This document shows positions 42,127 to 53,099 of a DNA stretch of 64,000 nucleotides, piece after piece (position 1 is the stretch's first letter; every line of letters begins with the position of its first letter). Position numbers and translations under genes: made by a program. Source of the stretch: CAVYEM01 sp963767635 (GTDB lineage Bacteria; Vulcanimicrobiota; Vulcanimicrobiia; Vulcanimicrobiales; Vulcanimicrobiaceae); contig CAVYEM010000001.1 of the NCBI GenBank assembly GCA_963767635.1, positions 62,001 through 126,000 on the forward strand. Direction: 5' to 3'. The notes beneath the pieces were generated by a model that ran no database searches, was not told the origin of the DNA, and worked only from the letters and a program-made list of their open reading frames with translations.

Positions 42127-44891
42127 GCGATACCACCGCGCAGCGCGACTATCGCGAGACGTTGAATTTACCCAAAACTGCGTTTCCGATGAAAGCGGAT
42201 CTGCCCAAACGCGAACCCGAACGCGTGGCGTGGTGGCGCGAGCAGCGGGTCTACGAGCGGCGCTTGGAGCGCAACGGCGGGCACGCTCCGTGGATTTTGC
42301 ACGACGGGCCGCCCTATGCCAACGGTCAGCTGCACATGGGTCATTTCTTGAACATGGTGCTCAAAGACGTGTTCGTGAAAATCGCGCTGCTCGAAGGGAA
42401 ATGGGCGGAGTTCGTGCCGGGCTGGGATATGCACGGCTTGCCGATCGAGCTCGAAACGCTCAAGCACTTGAAGATCAAGGACTTCCACGAAATCGATCCG
42501 CTCGAACTGCGTGCCAAGTGCAAGGAGCGCGCGCTGCACTGGCTGGGCGAGCAGCGCGCAACGCGCACGCGCATGGGGAACTTCGGACAGTGGGATCGGC
42601 CGTACCGAACGATCGACCCGGAGTTCGAAGCCACGATCGTCGAAGCGCTGGCGGATCTCGCGCAGAACGAGCAAATCTACAAGGGCCTGCGTTCCACGCT
42701 CTGGTGCATCCACGATGAAACGGCGCTCGCCGAAGCCGAGATCGAATACAAAGAAAAAATCTCCCCCTCGATCGTCGTGCGCTTTACCGCGACGCCGGCA
42801 CAGCAGCGCGAGCTGCTGCGGCGCTTCGGCGTTTCTGATCCCGAGCTGCAGCGCGTCTCGGTGCTGATTTGGACGACGACGCCGTGGACGCTCCCCGCGA
42901 ACGTCGCGATCGCGCTCAAGCCCGACGCCGCGTACGGCTTGTACCGGCACGGCACGGAAGCGTTGATCGTGGCGCAACCACTTGCTTCGCACACGCTCGG
43001 CGAGCATTTCGGACAGATGCGCGAGCTCGGCGTGCGCAGCGGCGCGAGTTTGGACGGCGCGGCCGTGCAGCATCCGTTCTTCGATCGCGAGTCGCGGCTG
43101 GTGCTCGCCGACTACGTCGATCTGGAAACCGGCACGGGCGCGGTGCACACGGCTCCCGGACACGGCGCCGACGATTTTGAAACGGGCTTGAAGAACAACT
43201 TGCCGATTATCGGCCCGGTAGACGAGCGCGGCATCTTTACCGCGCAAGCCGGCCCGTATGCGGGCATGCACATTTGGAAAGCGAATCCACAGATCGTTGC
43301 GGACTTGCGCGCGAGCGGCGCGCTGTGGACCGCGTCGGAATACACGCACAGTTACCCGCACTGCTGGCGCTGTCACAATCCGGTAATTTTCCGTGCCACG
43401 GCGCAGTGGTTCATTGCGATGGATCAAAACCGTCTGCGCAAGCGCTGCTTGGACAACATTCGGGACGTCGCATTTACGCCGCAGTGGGGCCAAAACCGCA
43501 TGGCGCAGATGCTCGAGAACCATCCGGAGTGGTGCATCTCGCGCCAGCGCACGTGGGGCACGCCGATCCCGGCGGTGCGCTGCACGCAGTGCGGAGAGCC
43601 GATGCTCGATCCGCGCGTCGCGCGCAACGCCGCAAAAATTTTTCGCGAGCGGGGCGCCGACACGTGGTGGAGCGAACCCGTGGAGACGTTTTTGCCGCAA
43701 GGCCTGCGCTGCCGAGCGTGCGGCGAGGCGTCGTTTGAAAAAGAGCGCAACATCGTCGACATCTGGTTTGAATCCGGCGTCACGCATCTGGCGGTGCTGG
43801 GCAAGAACGGCATTCCGTGGCCTGCCGATCTGGTGCTGGAAGGCGGCGATCAGTACCGCGGTTGGTTTCGCAGTTCGCTCGTTACCGCAACGGCGATCAA
43901 AGGCGGCGCGCCGTACAAACACGTCGTCAAAAACGGCTGGGTGAACGACGAGCACGGCCGCCCGATGAGCAAGTCGCTGGGAACGGGCATCGATGCCAAG
44001 GACGCGATGCAGAAATGGGGCGCCGACGTGTTGCGCTTGTGGGCCGCGTCCGTCGAGTTCATCGACGATGTGCGCTTCGGCCCAACCGTGATCGATCAAG
44101 TCGGCCGCGTGTACCGGAACATTCGCAATCGCGTGCGCTTCATGCTCAGCAATCTGGACGACTTGCCGGCGCGCGACCTCGTGCCGCCGGATCGCATGGC
44201 GTGGATCGATCGCCTTGCGTGCGAGGCGTGCGATCGCTGGGTGGCCCGCGTGCACGATCTGCTCAAAGACTACCGGCTCCACGACGCCTACTTGGAAATC
44301 GTGCGGTTCGAAGGCGAAGACTTGTCGAGCTTTTATCTCGACGCGCTCAAGGACCGGCTCTATTCCAGCGCGGCGCAGTCGTCGCGCCGGCGCAGCGCGC
44401 AAAGCGCGATTCTGCACATCTTGACGCAGTTTTTGACCGTCGTCGCGCCGCTGCTCTCGTTCACCGCCGAAGAGGCGTGGCAGTCGCTATCCGCGGCGCT
44501 GCGCGGCGAGAACGCGAGCGTGTTCGATCTCACGCTGGGCGCGCGCAAACACCGCGATCCCGAGCCGCCCGCAACGTGGGAAAAACTGAAGGAGCTGCGC
44601 GCATGGGTCGCGGCCAGCGAGGGCAAGCGCGACTACGAACTGCAGGCGCACTTGGCGCTGCCGCCCGTGTGGTGCGATCGGTTTGCACCACATCTCGACG
44701 ACGTGCGCGAAGCGCTGGTGGTATCGGCTCTCACGCTGGAACCGGATGCGTCGCTCGGCGAGCGCGACACGCGTGGTTCGCTCGCACCTGCGGACGGTGC
44801 GAAGTGCAGGCGATGCTGGAAATTTCTGCTGCTCGGCAGCGATCCAGAGCATCCGGCACTGTGCGCCCCCTGCGCCGCAATCGTGGGCTAA
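42123..44891 (+). CDS. ileS: isoleucyl-tRNA synthetase
   Basis: Class I synthetase of about 922 residues. PPYANGQLHMGHFLN carries the HIGH motif (here HMGH) near residue 60. The CP1 editing domain (VLIWTTTPWTLPANV, GTGAVHTAPGHGADDF) is complete. RPMSKSLGTG is the KMSKS loop near residue 615, followed by the anticodon-binding domain. The C-terminal zinc site is KCRRCWKF...CAPC, typical of the bacterial (non-eukaryote-like) type. It overlaps csaB by four bases. The last bases overlap the convergent RRM gene. Confidence 0.97.
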   Translation: MSDTTAQRDYRETLNLPKTAFPMKADLPKREPERVAWWREQRVYERRLERNGGHAPWILHDGPPYANGQLHMGHFLNMVLKDVFVKIALLEGKWAEFVPGWDMHGLPIELETLKHLKIKDFHEIDPLELRAKCKERALHWLGEQRATRTRMGNFGQWDRPYRTIDPEFEATIVEALADLAQNEQIYKGLRSTLWCIHDETALAEAEIEYKEKISPSIVVRFTATPAQQRELLRRFGVSDPELQRVSVLIWTTTPWTLPANVAIALKPDAAYGLYRHGTEALIVAQPLASHTLGEHFGQMRELGVRSGASLDGAAVQHPFFDRESRLVLADYVDLETGTGAVHTAPGHGADDFETGLKNNLPIIGPVDERGIFTAQAGPYAGMHIWKANPQIVADLRASGALWTASEYTHSYPHCWRCHNPVIFRATAQWFIAMDQNRLRKRCLDNIRDVAFTPQWGQNRMAQMLENHPEWCISRQRTWGTPIPAVRCTQCGEPMLDPRVARNAAKIFRERGADTWWSEPVETFLPQGLRCRACGEASFEKERNIVDIWFESGVTHLAVLGKNGIPWPADLVLEGGDQYRGWFRSSLVTATAIKGGAPYKHVVKNGWVNDEHGRPMSKSLGTGIDAKDAMQKWGADVLRLWAASVEFIDDVRFGPTVIDQVGRVYRNIRNRVRFMLSNLDDLPARDLVPPDRMAWIDRLACEACDRWVARVHDLLKDYRLHDAYLEIVRFEGEDLSSFYLDALKDRLYSSAAQSSRRRSAQSAILHILTQFLTVVAPLLSFTAEEAWQSLSAALRGENASVFDLTLGARKHRDPEPPATWEKLKELRAWVAASEGKRDYELQAHLALPPVWCDRFAPHLDDVREALVVSALTLEPDASLGERDTRGSLAPADGAKCRRCWKFLLLGSDPEHPALCAPCAAIVG

Positions 44892-45160
44892 CGAGGTCGC
44901 GAGGGTTTGCGCGGGCGGTCTTGCGCGCGCGTTACGGTCAGCTCTTTGCCGGCAATTTGGAAGCGGTTGAACGCCGCGATCGCCGCATCCGCGCTGCGAT
45001 CGTCCGCCACATTGACGTACGCATAGCCCTTCTTGCGGCGGCTGCGGCGATCGGTCGGAAACGTGACGTCGCCGGACGAACTGCCGAATTGCCGAAAGAG
45101 TTGCAGTAGATCTTCTTTGGTGGCCTCGCGCGGATAGCCGGCGACGAATAAACGAATCAT
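44888..45160 (-). CDS. RRM-domain RNA-binding protein
   Basis: A single RNA-recognition motif of 90 residues: RNP2 is RLFVAGYP and RNP1 is KGYAYVNV, with a basic tail (RPRKPSRPR). Such small proteins in bacteria are often cold-inducible. It is co-directional with tgt (overlap ATGA) and converges with ileS by four bases. Confidence 0.85.
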   Translation of the reverse strand: MIRLFVAGYPREATKEDLLQLFRQFGSSSGDVTFPTDRRSRRKKGYAYVNVADDRSADAAIAAFNRFQIAGKELTVTRAQDRPRKPSRPR

Positions 45161-46278
45161 GTAGCGGTTCCTGCGAGCACCCTATCGCGAAATGCCGCCC
45201 ACGTCCCTGCTGCTATGGCAGCGCGGGCATCGCGCATCAGCGCGTTGAGCACGTAGACGTTGTGGTACGAGAGCAGCCGCGGACCGAGCATCTCGTTCGA
45301 ACGAAACAGGTGCGCCAGGTACGCGCGCGTGAACGTCGCGCAGACGTAGCAGTCGCATTCCGGATCGACCGGTGAGAATTCGCGCACGTGCGCGGCGTTG
45401 CGAACGGCAAATTCCCCGCTTCGCGCGATCGCGCGGCCGTTGCGCCCGCATCGCGTCGGGTACACGCAATCGAACATGTCGATGCCGCAGTCGACCGCCG
45501 CGATCAGATCGCGCACCGTGCCCACGCCCATGAGGTAGCGCGGTTTATCTCGCGGCAGCAGCTGCGCGGACACGCGCGCAAACCGGTACATCTGCTCGCG
45601 CGTTTCGCCCACCGACAGACCGCCGATGGCGTAACCCGGCAAATCCAGCGCCACGATGGCGCGCGCGCTGCGGGCACGCGCCTCTTCGTTCAAGCCGCCT
45701 TGCAGAATGCCGAAGAGCGCGGTTTGCGGTCGCAAACGCGCGGCGGCGCTGCGCTGCGCCCACTCCGCGGACAATCGCACCGACTCGTCTATCTCTTGCG
45801 CGGTTGCGGGTAACTTTACGCACACGTCCAGCTGCATGGCGATGTCCGCGCCGATCGCTTCCTGAAACGCGAGCACGCTCTCCGGCGTAAACCGATGCGT
45901 CGAGCCGTCGAGGTGCGATGCAAACGTCACGCCGTCTTCGTCCAGTTTGCGGCGCGACTCCAAACTAAAAACTTGAAAGCCGCCGCTGTCGGTCAGAATC
46001 GGGCCGTTCCACGCCATGAAACGGTGCAGTCCGCCGGCCTGCTGCAGCACCTCCAGCCCGGGACGAAGCCACAGATGATAGGTGTTCGCCAAAACGATTT
46101 GCGAATGTGCGCTGAGCAGTTCGTCGGGCGTGAGCCCTTTGACGGTGGCGGCCGTTCCGACCGGCATGAACGCCGGCGTTTCAAGCGTGCCGCGCGCGAG
46201 CTGCAGCGTTCCCCGCCGCGCCGCACCGTCCGTTGCGACGAGCGAAAAGCTACAGCAAGGCGCGCTTTGCAAATGCAT
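45157..46278 (-). CDS. tgt: queuine tRNA-ribosyltransferase
   Basis: TGT exchanges guanine-34 for preQ1 in GUN-anticodon tRNAs. The TIM-barrel shows GTAATVKGLTPDEL, LTDSGGFQVFSL with the base-exchange Asp, GILQGG, GGLSVGE, MGVGT and MFDCVYPTRCGRNGRA with the nucleophile Asp. The zinc site is CDCYVC plus a later His. Length is about 373 residues. The Met at 46278 lies 29 bases inside rluD, consistent with coupled translation. Confidence 0.95.
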   Translation of the reverse strand: MHLQSAPCCSFSLVATDGAARRGTLQLARGTLETPAFMPVGTAATVKGLTPDELLSAHSQIVLANTYHLWLRPGLEVLQQAGGLHRFMAWNGPILTDSGGFQVFSLESRRKLDEDGVTFASHLDGSTHRFTPESVLAFQEAIGADIAMQLDVCVKLPATAQEIDESVRLSAEWAQRSAAARLRPQTALFGILQGGLNEEARARSARAIVALDLPGYAIGGLSVGETREQMYRFARVSAQLLPRDKPRYLMGVGTVRDLIAAVDCGIDMFDCVYPTRCGRNGRAIARSGEFAVRNAAHVREFSPVDPECDCYVCATFTRAYLAHLFRSNEMLGPRLLSYHNVYVLNALMRDARAAIAAGTWAAFRDRVLAGTAT

Positions 46279-47162
46279 ACTCGCTCGGGGGATCGACGGC
46301 AAACTCCATGTCGCGGCCCGTGCGGGGGTGGCGCAAAGCCAGCCGCCATGCGTGCAGCGCCTGCCCGGGAAGATCGAAGCGGGGATCGCTTCGACCGTAC
46401 ACGGGATCGTTGAGAATGGGATGCCCCAGCGCCGCCATGTGCACGCGTATTTGGTGCGTGCGCCCGGTCTCCAAGCGAAAAAGCACTTCGCAGGCGTTGC
46501 GCAGACGTTCGCGCACTTCGTAATGCGTGATCGCCGGCTTTCCGTCGGCAAGGACCGCGCGCCGCAAACGATTCTTGGGATCGCGTCCGATAGCGCCGTC
46601 GAGCGTGCCGGCGGCGTGCGGCGGTATTCCGCAGACCAAGCCGAGATATTCGCGGGAAATGTACCGCGCTTTCATCGCTTTGCCGAGCGCGCTCAGCGCT
46701 TGCGGCGTCTTCGCGACGACGATCAATCCCGACGTGTCGCGATCGAGCCGGTGCACGAGTCCCGGCCGCACCGCATCGTCGTTGGAGAGCGCGCCGGACG
46801 GCGGCGGCAGCGAGCCGACGTGCGCGAGCAGCGCGTTGAGCGAGCGTGCCGCTCGTTGCGCCGTGCGCGGGATGCGTGACCATGCCGGCGGGTTTGTCGA
46901 CGACGACGATGTCGTCATCTTCGTAAACGATCGTCAGATCGATCGCTTCGGGCACGAGCACGAGCGGCGCGCGGTCGCGAATCTCGTACTCGATGACGTC
47001 GCCTTGCGATACCGCATGACTCGCTTTGATCGTGCTGCCGTTCAGCAGAACGCCGCCGCGCTGAACGGCTTGCGCGATCAGCGCGCGTGAAAAACCGGTG
47101 CGGTGCGCGAGCACCACGTCGGCGCGTTTGCCGCCGTCCTCAGGCTCGACGACGAGTTGCAA
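46250..47162 (-). CDS. rluD: RluA/RluD-family pseudouridine synthase, one frameshift
   Basis: An N-terminal S4-like domain (GGKRADVVLAHRTGFSRALI) precedes the catalytic domain with VVVDKPAGMVTHP, VHRLDRDTSGLIVVAKT (catalytic Asp) and ETGRTHQIRVHMAALGHPIL. The frame breaks after SGTL (near 46866): one extra base separates it from LNALLAHVG. The corrected protein is about 304 residues. It overlaps lspA by 23 bases and tgt by 29. Target uridines in 23S rRNA are presumed. Confidence 0.9.
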
Positions 47163-47613
47163 GGCTTGCTAGAATGAGCAAAATGACGCCGGTCGTAATG
47201 CACGCATCCGCTACGTTGAAAATGTTAGGCCAAATGCGGTAGAAGTCCACGAAATCCACGACGTAGCGCAAGTGCACGCGATCGACGATGTTGCCGATGG
47301 CGCCGCCCAGAATCATGCCGAAGGCCACGCGCACGACCGGCGATTTCTGCGCCTGGTCGCGAAACGAAAACCAAAACACGAGCAGCACCAGCAGCGCCAT
47401 GCCGATGAGCAATGCCGGCGAAGAGCCGAACATGCCGAACGCGCCGTGCTCGTTCTGCTCGTACGTCCAGCGCAGCAGATGCGGAATGACCAGCCGGCTC
47501 TCGCCGGGCAGAAAGTGCGTCGCGATCGCGCGCTTCGTCAGCTGATCCAGCGCGACGACAATCGCCGCGACGCCGAAGAGCTGCGCGGTCTCAAAGCTTC
47601 GGCTGCGGGACAA
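47140..47613 (-). CDS. lspA: signal peptidase II
   Basis: The prolipoprotein peptidase has four hydrophobic segments and the conserved VALDQLTKR, YEQNEHGAFGMF, GGAIGNIVDRV and VDFVDF...FNVADACI, with the two catalytic aspartates. The start is uncertain: TTG at 47613 overlaps ccdA by 23 bases, and a longer frame reaches 47658. It processes lipoproteins made by Lgt, encoded 800 bases upstream on the other strand. Confidence 0.92.
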   Translation of the reverse strand: MSRSRSFETAQLFGVAAIVVALDQLTKRAIATHFLPGESRLVIPHLLRWTYEQNEHGAFGMFGSSPALLIGMALLVLLVFWFSFRDQAQKSPVVRVAFGMILGGAIGNIVDRVHLRYVVDFVDFYRIWPNIFNVADACITTGVILLILASLATRRRA

Positions 47614-48331
47614 ACTGATAGAACCAGCCGGCGATTCGTAGGAACGAGTTGGTGGCAAGAACGACTCCCGTGGCGATCATGAAGGCTCCCGCGGCCATTT
47701 CGAGGGCCGGCATGAAGCGCTTGATGCGGTTGAGCGCAGGCAGTATTGCGCCCACGGCCAGCGCGGTTACGAAGAACGGCACCGCCAAACCCATGGAATA
47801 GACGAAGAGCAGCCACGCTCCCTGCTTGACGCCCTGTTCTTGTGAAGCGAGCGTCAGAATGCCGGCCAGAATCGGGCCGATGCAGGGCGACCATCCGGCC
47901 GCAAACGCCAGGCCGACGATCACCGACGCAACCACCGTGCGGCGTTCGCTGTGCACCTGCAGGCGCGTGTCGCGCGCGAGCACGCGCATGCGCAAAACGC
48001 CGATCATCTGCAACCCCAGCACGATGACGACGACGCCGCCGATGCGGGCGATCAGGACTTGGTTCTCGCGCAGCGCGCCGCCGATGGCGCTCGCCGAAGC
48101 GCCCAGCGCGACGAACACGATCGTGAAGCCGAAAATGAAGGCCAGCGCGTGCGCAAGCGTACGGGCGCGCGCGTCGGCGCCCGCGTTTTCGCGCAGCTCG
48201 TCTACGGTCGATCCCGTCAAGAAGGAAAGATATGCCGGCACCAGCGGGAGGACGCACGGTGAAACAAATGAAACGAGCCCGGCCAGGAAGGCGATTCCGA
48301 CAGTCAAATGCGTGGTGCCCACACCGCTCAT
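47591..48331 (-). CDS. ccdA: cytochrome c biogenesis protein CcdA
   Basis: A six-helix thiol-disulphide transporter passing reducing power across the membrane. FVSPCVLPLVPAYLSFL and FAAGWSPCIGPILAGIL hold the two reactive cysteines. Length, 246 residues, is normal. It is the first gene of the minus-strand run ccdA-lspA-rluD-tgt-RRM, all overlapping, and diverges from lgt. Confidence 0.93.
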   Translation of the reverse strand: MSGVGTTHLTVGIAFLAGLVSFVSPCVLPLVPAYLSFLTGSTVDELRENAGADARARTLAHALAFIFGFTIVFVALGASASAIGGALRENQVLIARIGGVVVIVLGLQMIGVLRMRVLARDTRLQVHSERRTVVASVIVGLAFAAGWSPCIGPILAGILTLASQEQGVKQGAWLLFVYSMGLAVPFFVTALAVGAILPALNRIKRFMPALEMAAGAFMIATGVVLATNSFLRIAGWFYQFVPQPKL

Positions 48332-48387
48332 TTAGACTTTGCCGTTGGTCATCCTCGAAGGGCCGTAGAAGGGCACACTAGCGCCGC

Positions 48388-49215
48388 ATGCATCATTGGT
48401 TCGTCTACCCGAACATCAACCCGATCGCGATCCATGCCGGGCCGATCAACATCCATTGGTACGGCATTTCTTACTTGGTCGGGTTTATCGCCGTGTATTT
48501 GTGGATGAGCCGGCCGCAGGGGCGCCTGCGCTTGGGCCTCACGCGCGAGCAAATTCAAGATTTTTTGGTGTACGCGCTCGTGGGCGTGCTGGTCGGCGGC
48601 CGCACGTTCTTCGTGATCAACGACATCATCAGCAAACACGATCTCTCGATGTACGCGACGAATCCGCTCGACATCGTCGCGGTGTGGAACGGCGGCATGG
48701 CGTTTCACGGTGGCCTGGTCGGCGTGATCGTCGCGATCTTGTTGTTCCTGCGCAAGCATCCCGGCCTGACGTATCGCATGCTCGGAGACGAGGTCGTCGT
48801 GCTGCTTCCGGTCGGCATTACGCTCACCCGATTGGTCAATTTCATCAACGACGAGCTCTGGGGAGACGTGTGCATCCCGGATCACCCGTGGTGCATCATT
48901 CCCGGCAATACCGCGGACTGGGGCACCAGCTACCGGCATCCATCGCAATTGTACGAAGCGATTCTCGACGCGATCACGCTCCCAATCGTGCTGTTCATCT
49001 ACAAGCGGCGGCCGCCGGACGGCGTGGTGGGCTGGAGCTGGTTTACGATCTACGGCATTACGCGATCGGTTGCGGAATCGTGGCGGCATGCCGACTTCAT
49101 GTGGCACGGCATCACCGGGGGCCAATTGTATGCGCTGCCGATGATCCCGATTGGGCTTGTAGGACTGCTTGCCTGCTGGCGGCGGCATCAGCGGACCGAA
49201 GCTCGCGTCGCGTGA
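48388..49215 (+). CDS. lgt: prolipoprotein diacylglyceryl transferase
   Basis: Membrane enzyme that adds diacylglycerol to the lipobox Cys. Signature elements: HWYGISYLVGF, GGRTFFVI, WNGGMAFHGGLVG, TRLVNFINDELWG and YRHPSQLYEA. Seven membrane segments, 275 residues. The stop overlaps the yggS start as GTGA. Confidence 0.95.
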   Translation: MHHWFVYPNINPIAIHAGPINIHWYGISYLVGFIAVYLWMSRPQGRLRLGLTREQIQDFLVYALVGVLVGGRTFFVINDIISKHDLSMYATNPLDIVAVWNGGMAFHGGLVGVIVAILLFLRKHPGLTYRMLGDEVVVLLPVGITLTRLVNFINDELWGDVCIPDHPWCIIPGNTADWGTSYRHPSQLYEAILDAITLPIVLFIYKRRPPDGVVGWSWFTIYGITRSVAESWRHADFMWHGITGGQLYALPMIPIGLVGLLACWRRHQRTEARVA

Positions 49216-49872
49216 GCATCGCCGAGCGCTACGCCCGGTTGCGTGCAGAAGTGCCGCCCGGCGTGATGATTGTCGCGGTCTCCAAGTTGCAGCCGGCGCA
49301 GGCCGTGCGTGAAGCGATCGACGCGGGTGTGGAAAACATCGCCGAAAATTACTTGCAGGAAGCGCGCAAAAAGTTTCAAGCGCTGCAGCTGGGCAACGGC
49401 GCGCGCAAGCATTTCGTCGGCCACGTGCAGACGAACAAAGCCAAGGCGATCGCGACGCTGTTCGATCTCGTGCAGAGCGTCGACCGGCCCGAAGCCGGCG
49501 CCGCGTTGGCCAAAGCGGCCGGCGCGCTGGGCAAGCAATTGCCGGTGCTGCTGCAGATCAACATCTCGCCGACCGAGCGCTACGGATGTCCGCCGCCGCA
49601 GGCGCAGCGTCTGAGCTGAACAGCTGCGATCCTATTCGACTCTGCGGCTCGACGGAGTGATGGCCATCGGACCGATGACCGCAGATCGCGCCGCCATCGC
49701 GCACGCCTTCGCGCTCGCTGCTGCCGTGTGGCGCAACGTGGGCGGTCCCGTGCTTTCCATCGGGATGTCCGACGACTGGCGCGAGGCGGTTGAGGCAGGG
49801 TCGACGATGATTCGGCTGGGAACGAGCCTCTTCGGACCAAGACCCGGGCGCCCGGTGTCGAAGAACGCATGA
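49212..49872 (+). CDS. YggS-family PLP-binding protein, one frameshift
   Basis: A pyridoxal-phosphate homeostasis protein. VAVSKLQPAQAVREAID carries the PLP lysine; ENIAENYLQEARKKF, HFVGHVQTNKAK and LLQINISPTERYGC follow. One extra T near 49615 turns the frame; QLRSYSTLRLDGVMAIGPMT, LSIGMSDDWREAVEAGSTMI and RLGTSLFGPR complete the barrel. The corrected protein has about 220 residues. It sits before sepF, as in many Gram-positive and cyanobacterial genomes. Confidence 0.92.
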
Positions 49873-49933
49873 ATCTCTCTCACTGTTGACACGCCGCCGA
49901 GCTTGGACGGGTGTCATCGTGAGGTACGAGGCT

Positions 49934-50350
49934 ATGAGCATGTTCAGCAAAATCGGATCGTTCTTTTCGATGAACGACACGGAAGAAGACCTGTACGAAG
50001 AGGAACCCACGGGAACGCGGACCGTCGTTCCCTTCAGCAACGCGACGCGCCGCGGCGGAACCGAAGTAAGCGTGTACGCGCCGCGCGCATTTTCGGATGT
50101 CACGGAAATTGCCGACGCTTTGCGCAGCCGGCAAGTCGTGATCGTAAATCTGCAGAACGCGGATCGAACGCTGCTGCAGCGCGTGGTGGATTTTACGTCC
50201 GGCGTCGCGTACACGATCGACGGAAGGATTCAAAAGCTGGCGGAGTCGATGTACTTGATCGTCCCCGCCGGAATCGTGGTGAACGCGCAAGGTCTGCGCG
50301 ACACCATGCTGGCGGACGGTTCGTTAGACTTTCTTTCCAACCGGGGCTAG
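49934..50350 (+). CDS. sepF: cell division protein SepF
   Basis: SepF tethers FtsZ to the membrane. The N-terminal amphipathic helix (MSMFSKIGSFFSMND) is the membrane anchor. The core VYAPRAFSDVTEIADALRSR and VIVNLQNADRTLLQRVVDFT leads into the final dimer strands. Length, 138 residues, is typical. The Met at 49934 is chosen because it starts the amphipathic helix and has GAGG upstream. Confidence 0.95.
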   Translation: MSMFSKIGSFFSMNDTEEDLYEEEPTGTRTVVPFSNATRRGGTEVSVYAPRAFSDVTEIADALRSRQVVIVNLQNADRTLLQRVVDFTSGVAYTIDGRIQKLAESMYLIVPAGIVVNAQGLRDTMLADGSLDFLSNRG

Positions 50351-50392
50351 CGCCCCGAGCGCGCAAAAACGGACTTCGGTACGAGGAGCGAT

Positions 50393-50942
50393 ATGCAAAA
50401 AGTTGCGCCGATAGACATTCAGCACAGATCCTTCAAAAAAGCCTTGCAAGGCTACGATCGCGCGGAAGTCGATCAGTTTCTCGACGAGATCATCGAAACG
50501 CTTGAAGACGACGCGCAGCAAGCTGCCGCGCTGCAGGCGGAAGTCAACGATCTCAAGGAGCGAATCAGTCACTTCAAAGCGATGGAAGAATCGCTGCAGA
50601 ATACGCTGGTGCTCGCGCAGCGCACGGCGGACGAAGTCAAGGCGTCGGCGCACAAAGAAGCGGACCTCATCAAAGAACAGGCCCGCATCGCCGCCGAACG
50701 CGAGATTGCGACGTTTACCGATTCGGCTGCGGAAGCCCGGCGCGAGCACCAGCGGGCGAACGAAGTCTGCGGAAAAGGCGCGCAGCGAACTGCGCAGTCT
50801 GCTCACCACGCATCTTGCGCTGCTGGAACGCACGACGAGCAACGGCGCCGCGCACCGGGACGCGCCGCCGCAGACGGCAACCCCCGAATCGGAGCAGCAG
50901 GCTGACCCGATAGTGGAAACTCAGCGCATCACCGTGTATTAG
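50393..50942 (+). CDS. divIVA: DivIVA-family protein, one frameshift
   Basis: The N-terminal lipid-binding domain (IDIQHRSFKKALQGYDRAEV, DQFLDEIIETLE) is followed by a long coiled coil (QAEVNDLKERISHFKAMEES). After REHQRANE, one extra base near 50766 shifts the frame; it continues SAEKARSELRSLLTTHLALL and a hydrophilic tail to 50942. DivIVA marks curved membrane and organises division or polar growth; adjacency to sepF supports a division role. Confidence 0.92.
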
Positions 50943-50954
50943 CGGGAGCCCGTA

Positions 50955-52028
<1,074 letters not shown>

Positions 52029-52055
52029 CGAAACTGGGTCGCGCGGGGAACATCG

Positions 52056-52449
52056 TCACACGCGCGTGGAATCGCCGGTTACTTCGGTCCCGTAGTAGTC
52101 GCGCAGACTGAGCCGCAAAGTGGCGTGCCGGTGCGGATGAGCGGCCGTCCAAATACGCTTCCACTGCGCGAGCGTCTGTGCGCGGAGCGCGATCTTCGCT
52201 GTCTTCGTCCATCGAATTCAAATTGTCGACGTCGACGTAGACGATCAGCATCGTGCCTTTCACGTCGGTTCCCATCACGACGTCTTTGTAGCGGCGTTTC
52301 AGGCTCAGCGCATCGACGGCGTGCTGTTCCCGCGCGGTGAGCGAATCGGTCGAGTTCGCCGGCCGGGACGCCGGACCGGAACAGCCCGCTGCGAAAAGCA
52401 ACGCGAGCGCCATTGCAGCGGCAACCACCGCGTTGCGCGAGATCGACAT
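52056..52449 (-). CDS. small lipoprotein, one frameshift
   Basis: A signal peptide with lipobox LLFAAGC marks a lipoprotein. The mature part (REQHAVDALSLKRRYKDVVM, LIVYVDVDNLNSMDED) changes frame near 52205 to KIALRAQTLAQWKRIWTAAH and LRLSLRDYYGTEVTGDSTRV, ending at 52056. Strand-rich, about 130 residues, no named family. It faces leuB and diverges from the flagellar genes. Confidence 0.65.
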
Positions 52450-52493
52450 ACGCCGGTCAACGTTCGGTCACAAGCGGCCGCTATCATGCGCGC

Positions 52494-53099
52494 ATGGATG
52501 GAATCGGATGGGCTGCCGGCGCGATGTCGGCAGCGCGAACGCGGCTGGACGTCGCGGCAAACAATCTCGCCAACGGCTCGACGGACGGCTTTCGCAAACG
52601 GACGCTTCGCGGCACGTTGACGCGCTTTGGAATCTCTATGCAGGCGGACGTTGATGCGACGCAAGGCCCGCTGCGCCGCACTGGGCGCGCGTTCGATCTA
52701 GCGATCGTCGGTGCGGGCGCATTTCGCCTTCGAGGTGCCGGCGCAAGCATAGAGAGTACGCGCAACGGTGCGTTCGTGCGCGATCGGTTCTACCGGCTCG
52801 TCGATGCGGCGGGACGCGTGGTGATGGGAGCACGCGGACCGCTGTGCGTTCCCGACGGCGCGACGATCGATGCAACGGGAGCGGTGAGACGAAACGGCGA
52901 GGTGCTCAATCGCATCGACCTGCCCAAAGGCTCGGCGATCCGCAGCGGATTCTTGGAGAGTTCCAACGTCGACGCGATCGGCGAGATGATCGACGTTCTA
53001 ACCGCACAGCGATCGTTCGAAACGGCGCAGAAGGTGCTGTCCGCGATCGATCAAACGCGCGAACGCGCCGCGACGCAAGTGGCGGAGCTCAAATCGTGA
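52494..53099 (+). CDS. flagellar basal-body rod protein (FlgF-like)
   Basis: A rod/hook family protein of 201 residues. The N-terminal GAMSAARTRLDVAANNLANG is the conserved coiled-coil start; the C-terminal SGFLESSNVDAIGEMIDVLT and AQRSFETAQKVLSAIDQT are the matching end. The middle domain is short. It overlaps the next gene as GTGA and forms a small cluster with FlgG, FlgJ-like and a sigma factor. Confidence 0.85.
   Translation: MDGIGWAAGAMSAARTRLDVAANNLANGSTDGFRKRTLRGTLTRFGISMQADVDATQGPLRRTGRAFDLAIVGAGAFRLRGAGASIESTRNGAFVRDRFYRLVDAAGRVVMGARGPLCVPDGATIDATGAVRRNGEVLNRIDLPKGSAIRSGFLESSNVDAIGEMIDVLTAQRSFETAQKVLSAIDQTRERAATQVAELKS

Noticed and set aside
48396..49211. Long frame overlapping lgt that leads into yggS
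   Set aside because: It is a shifted reading of lgt; only the part from 49212 encodes the YggS family.
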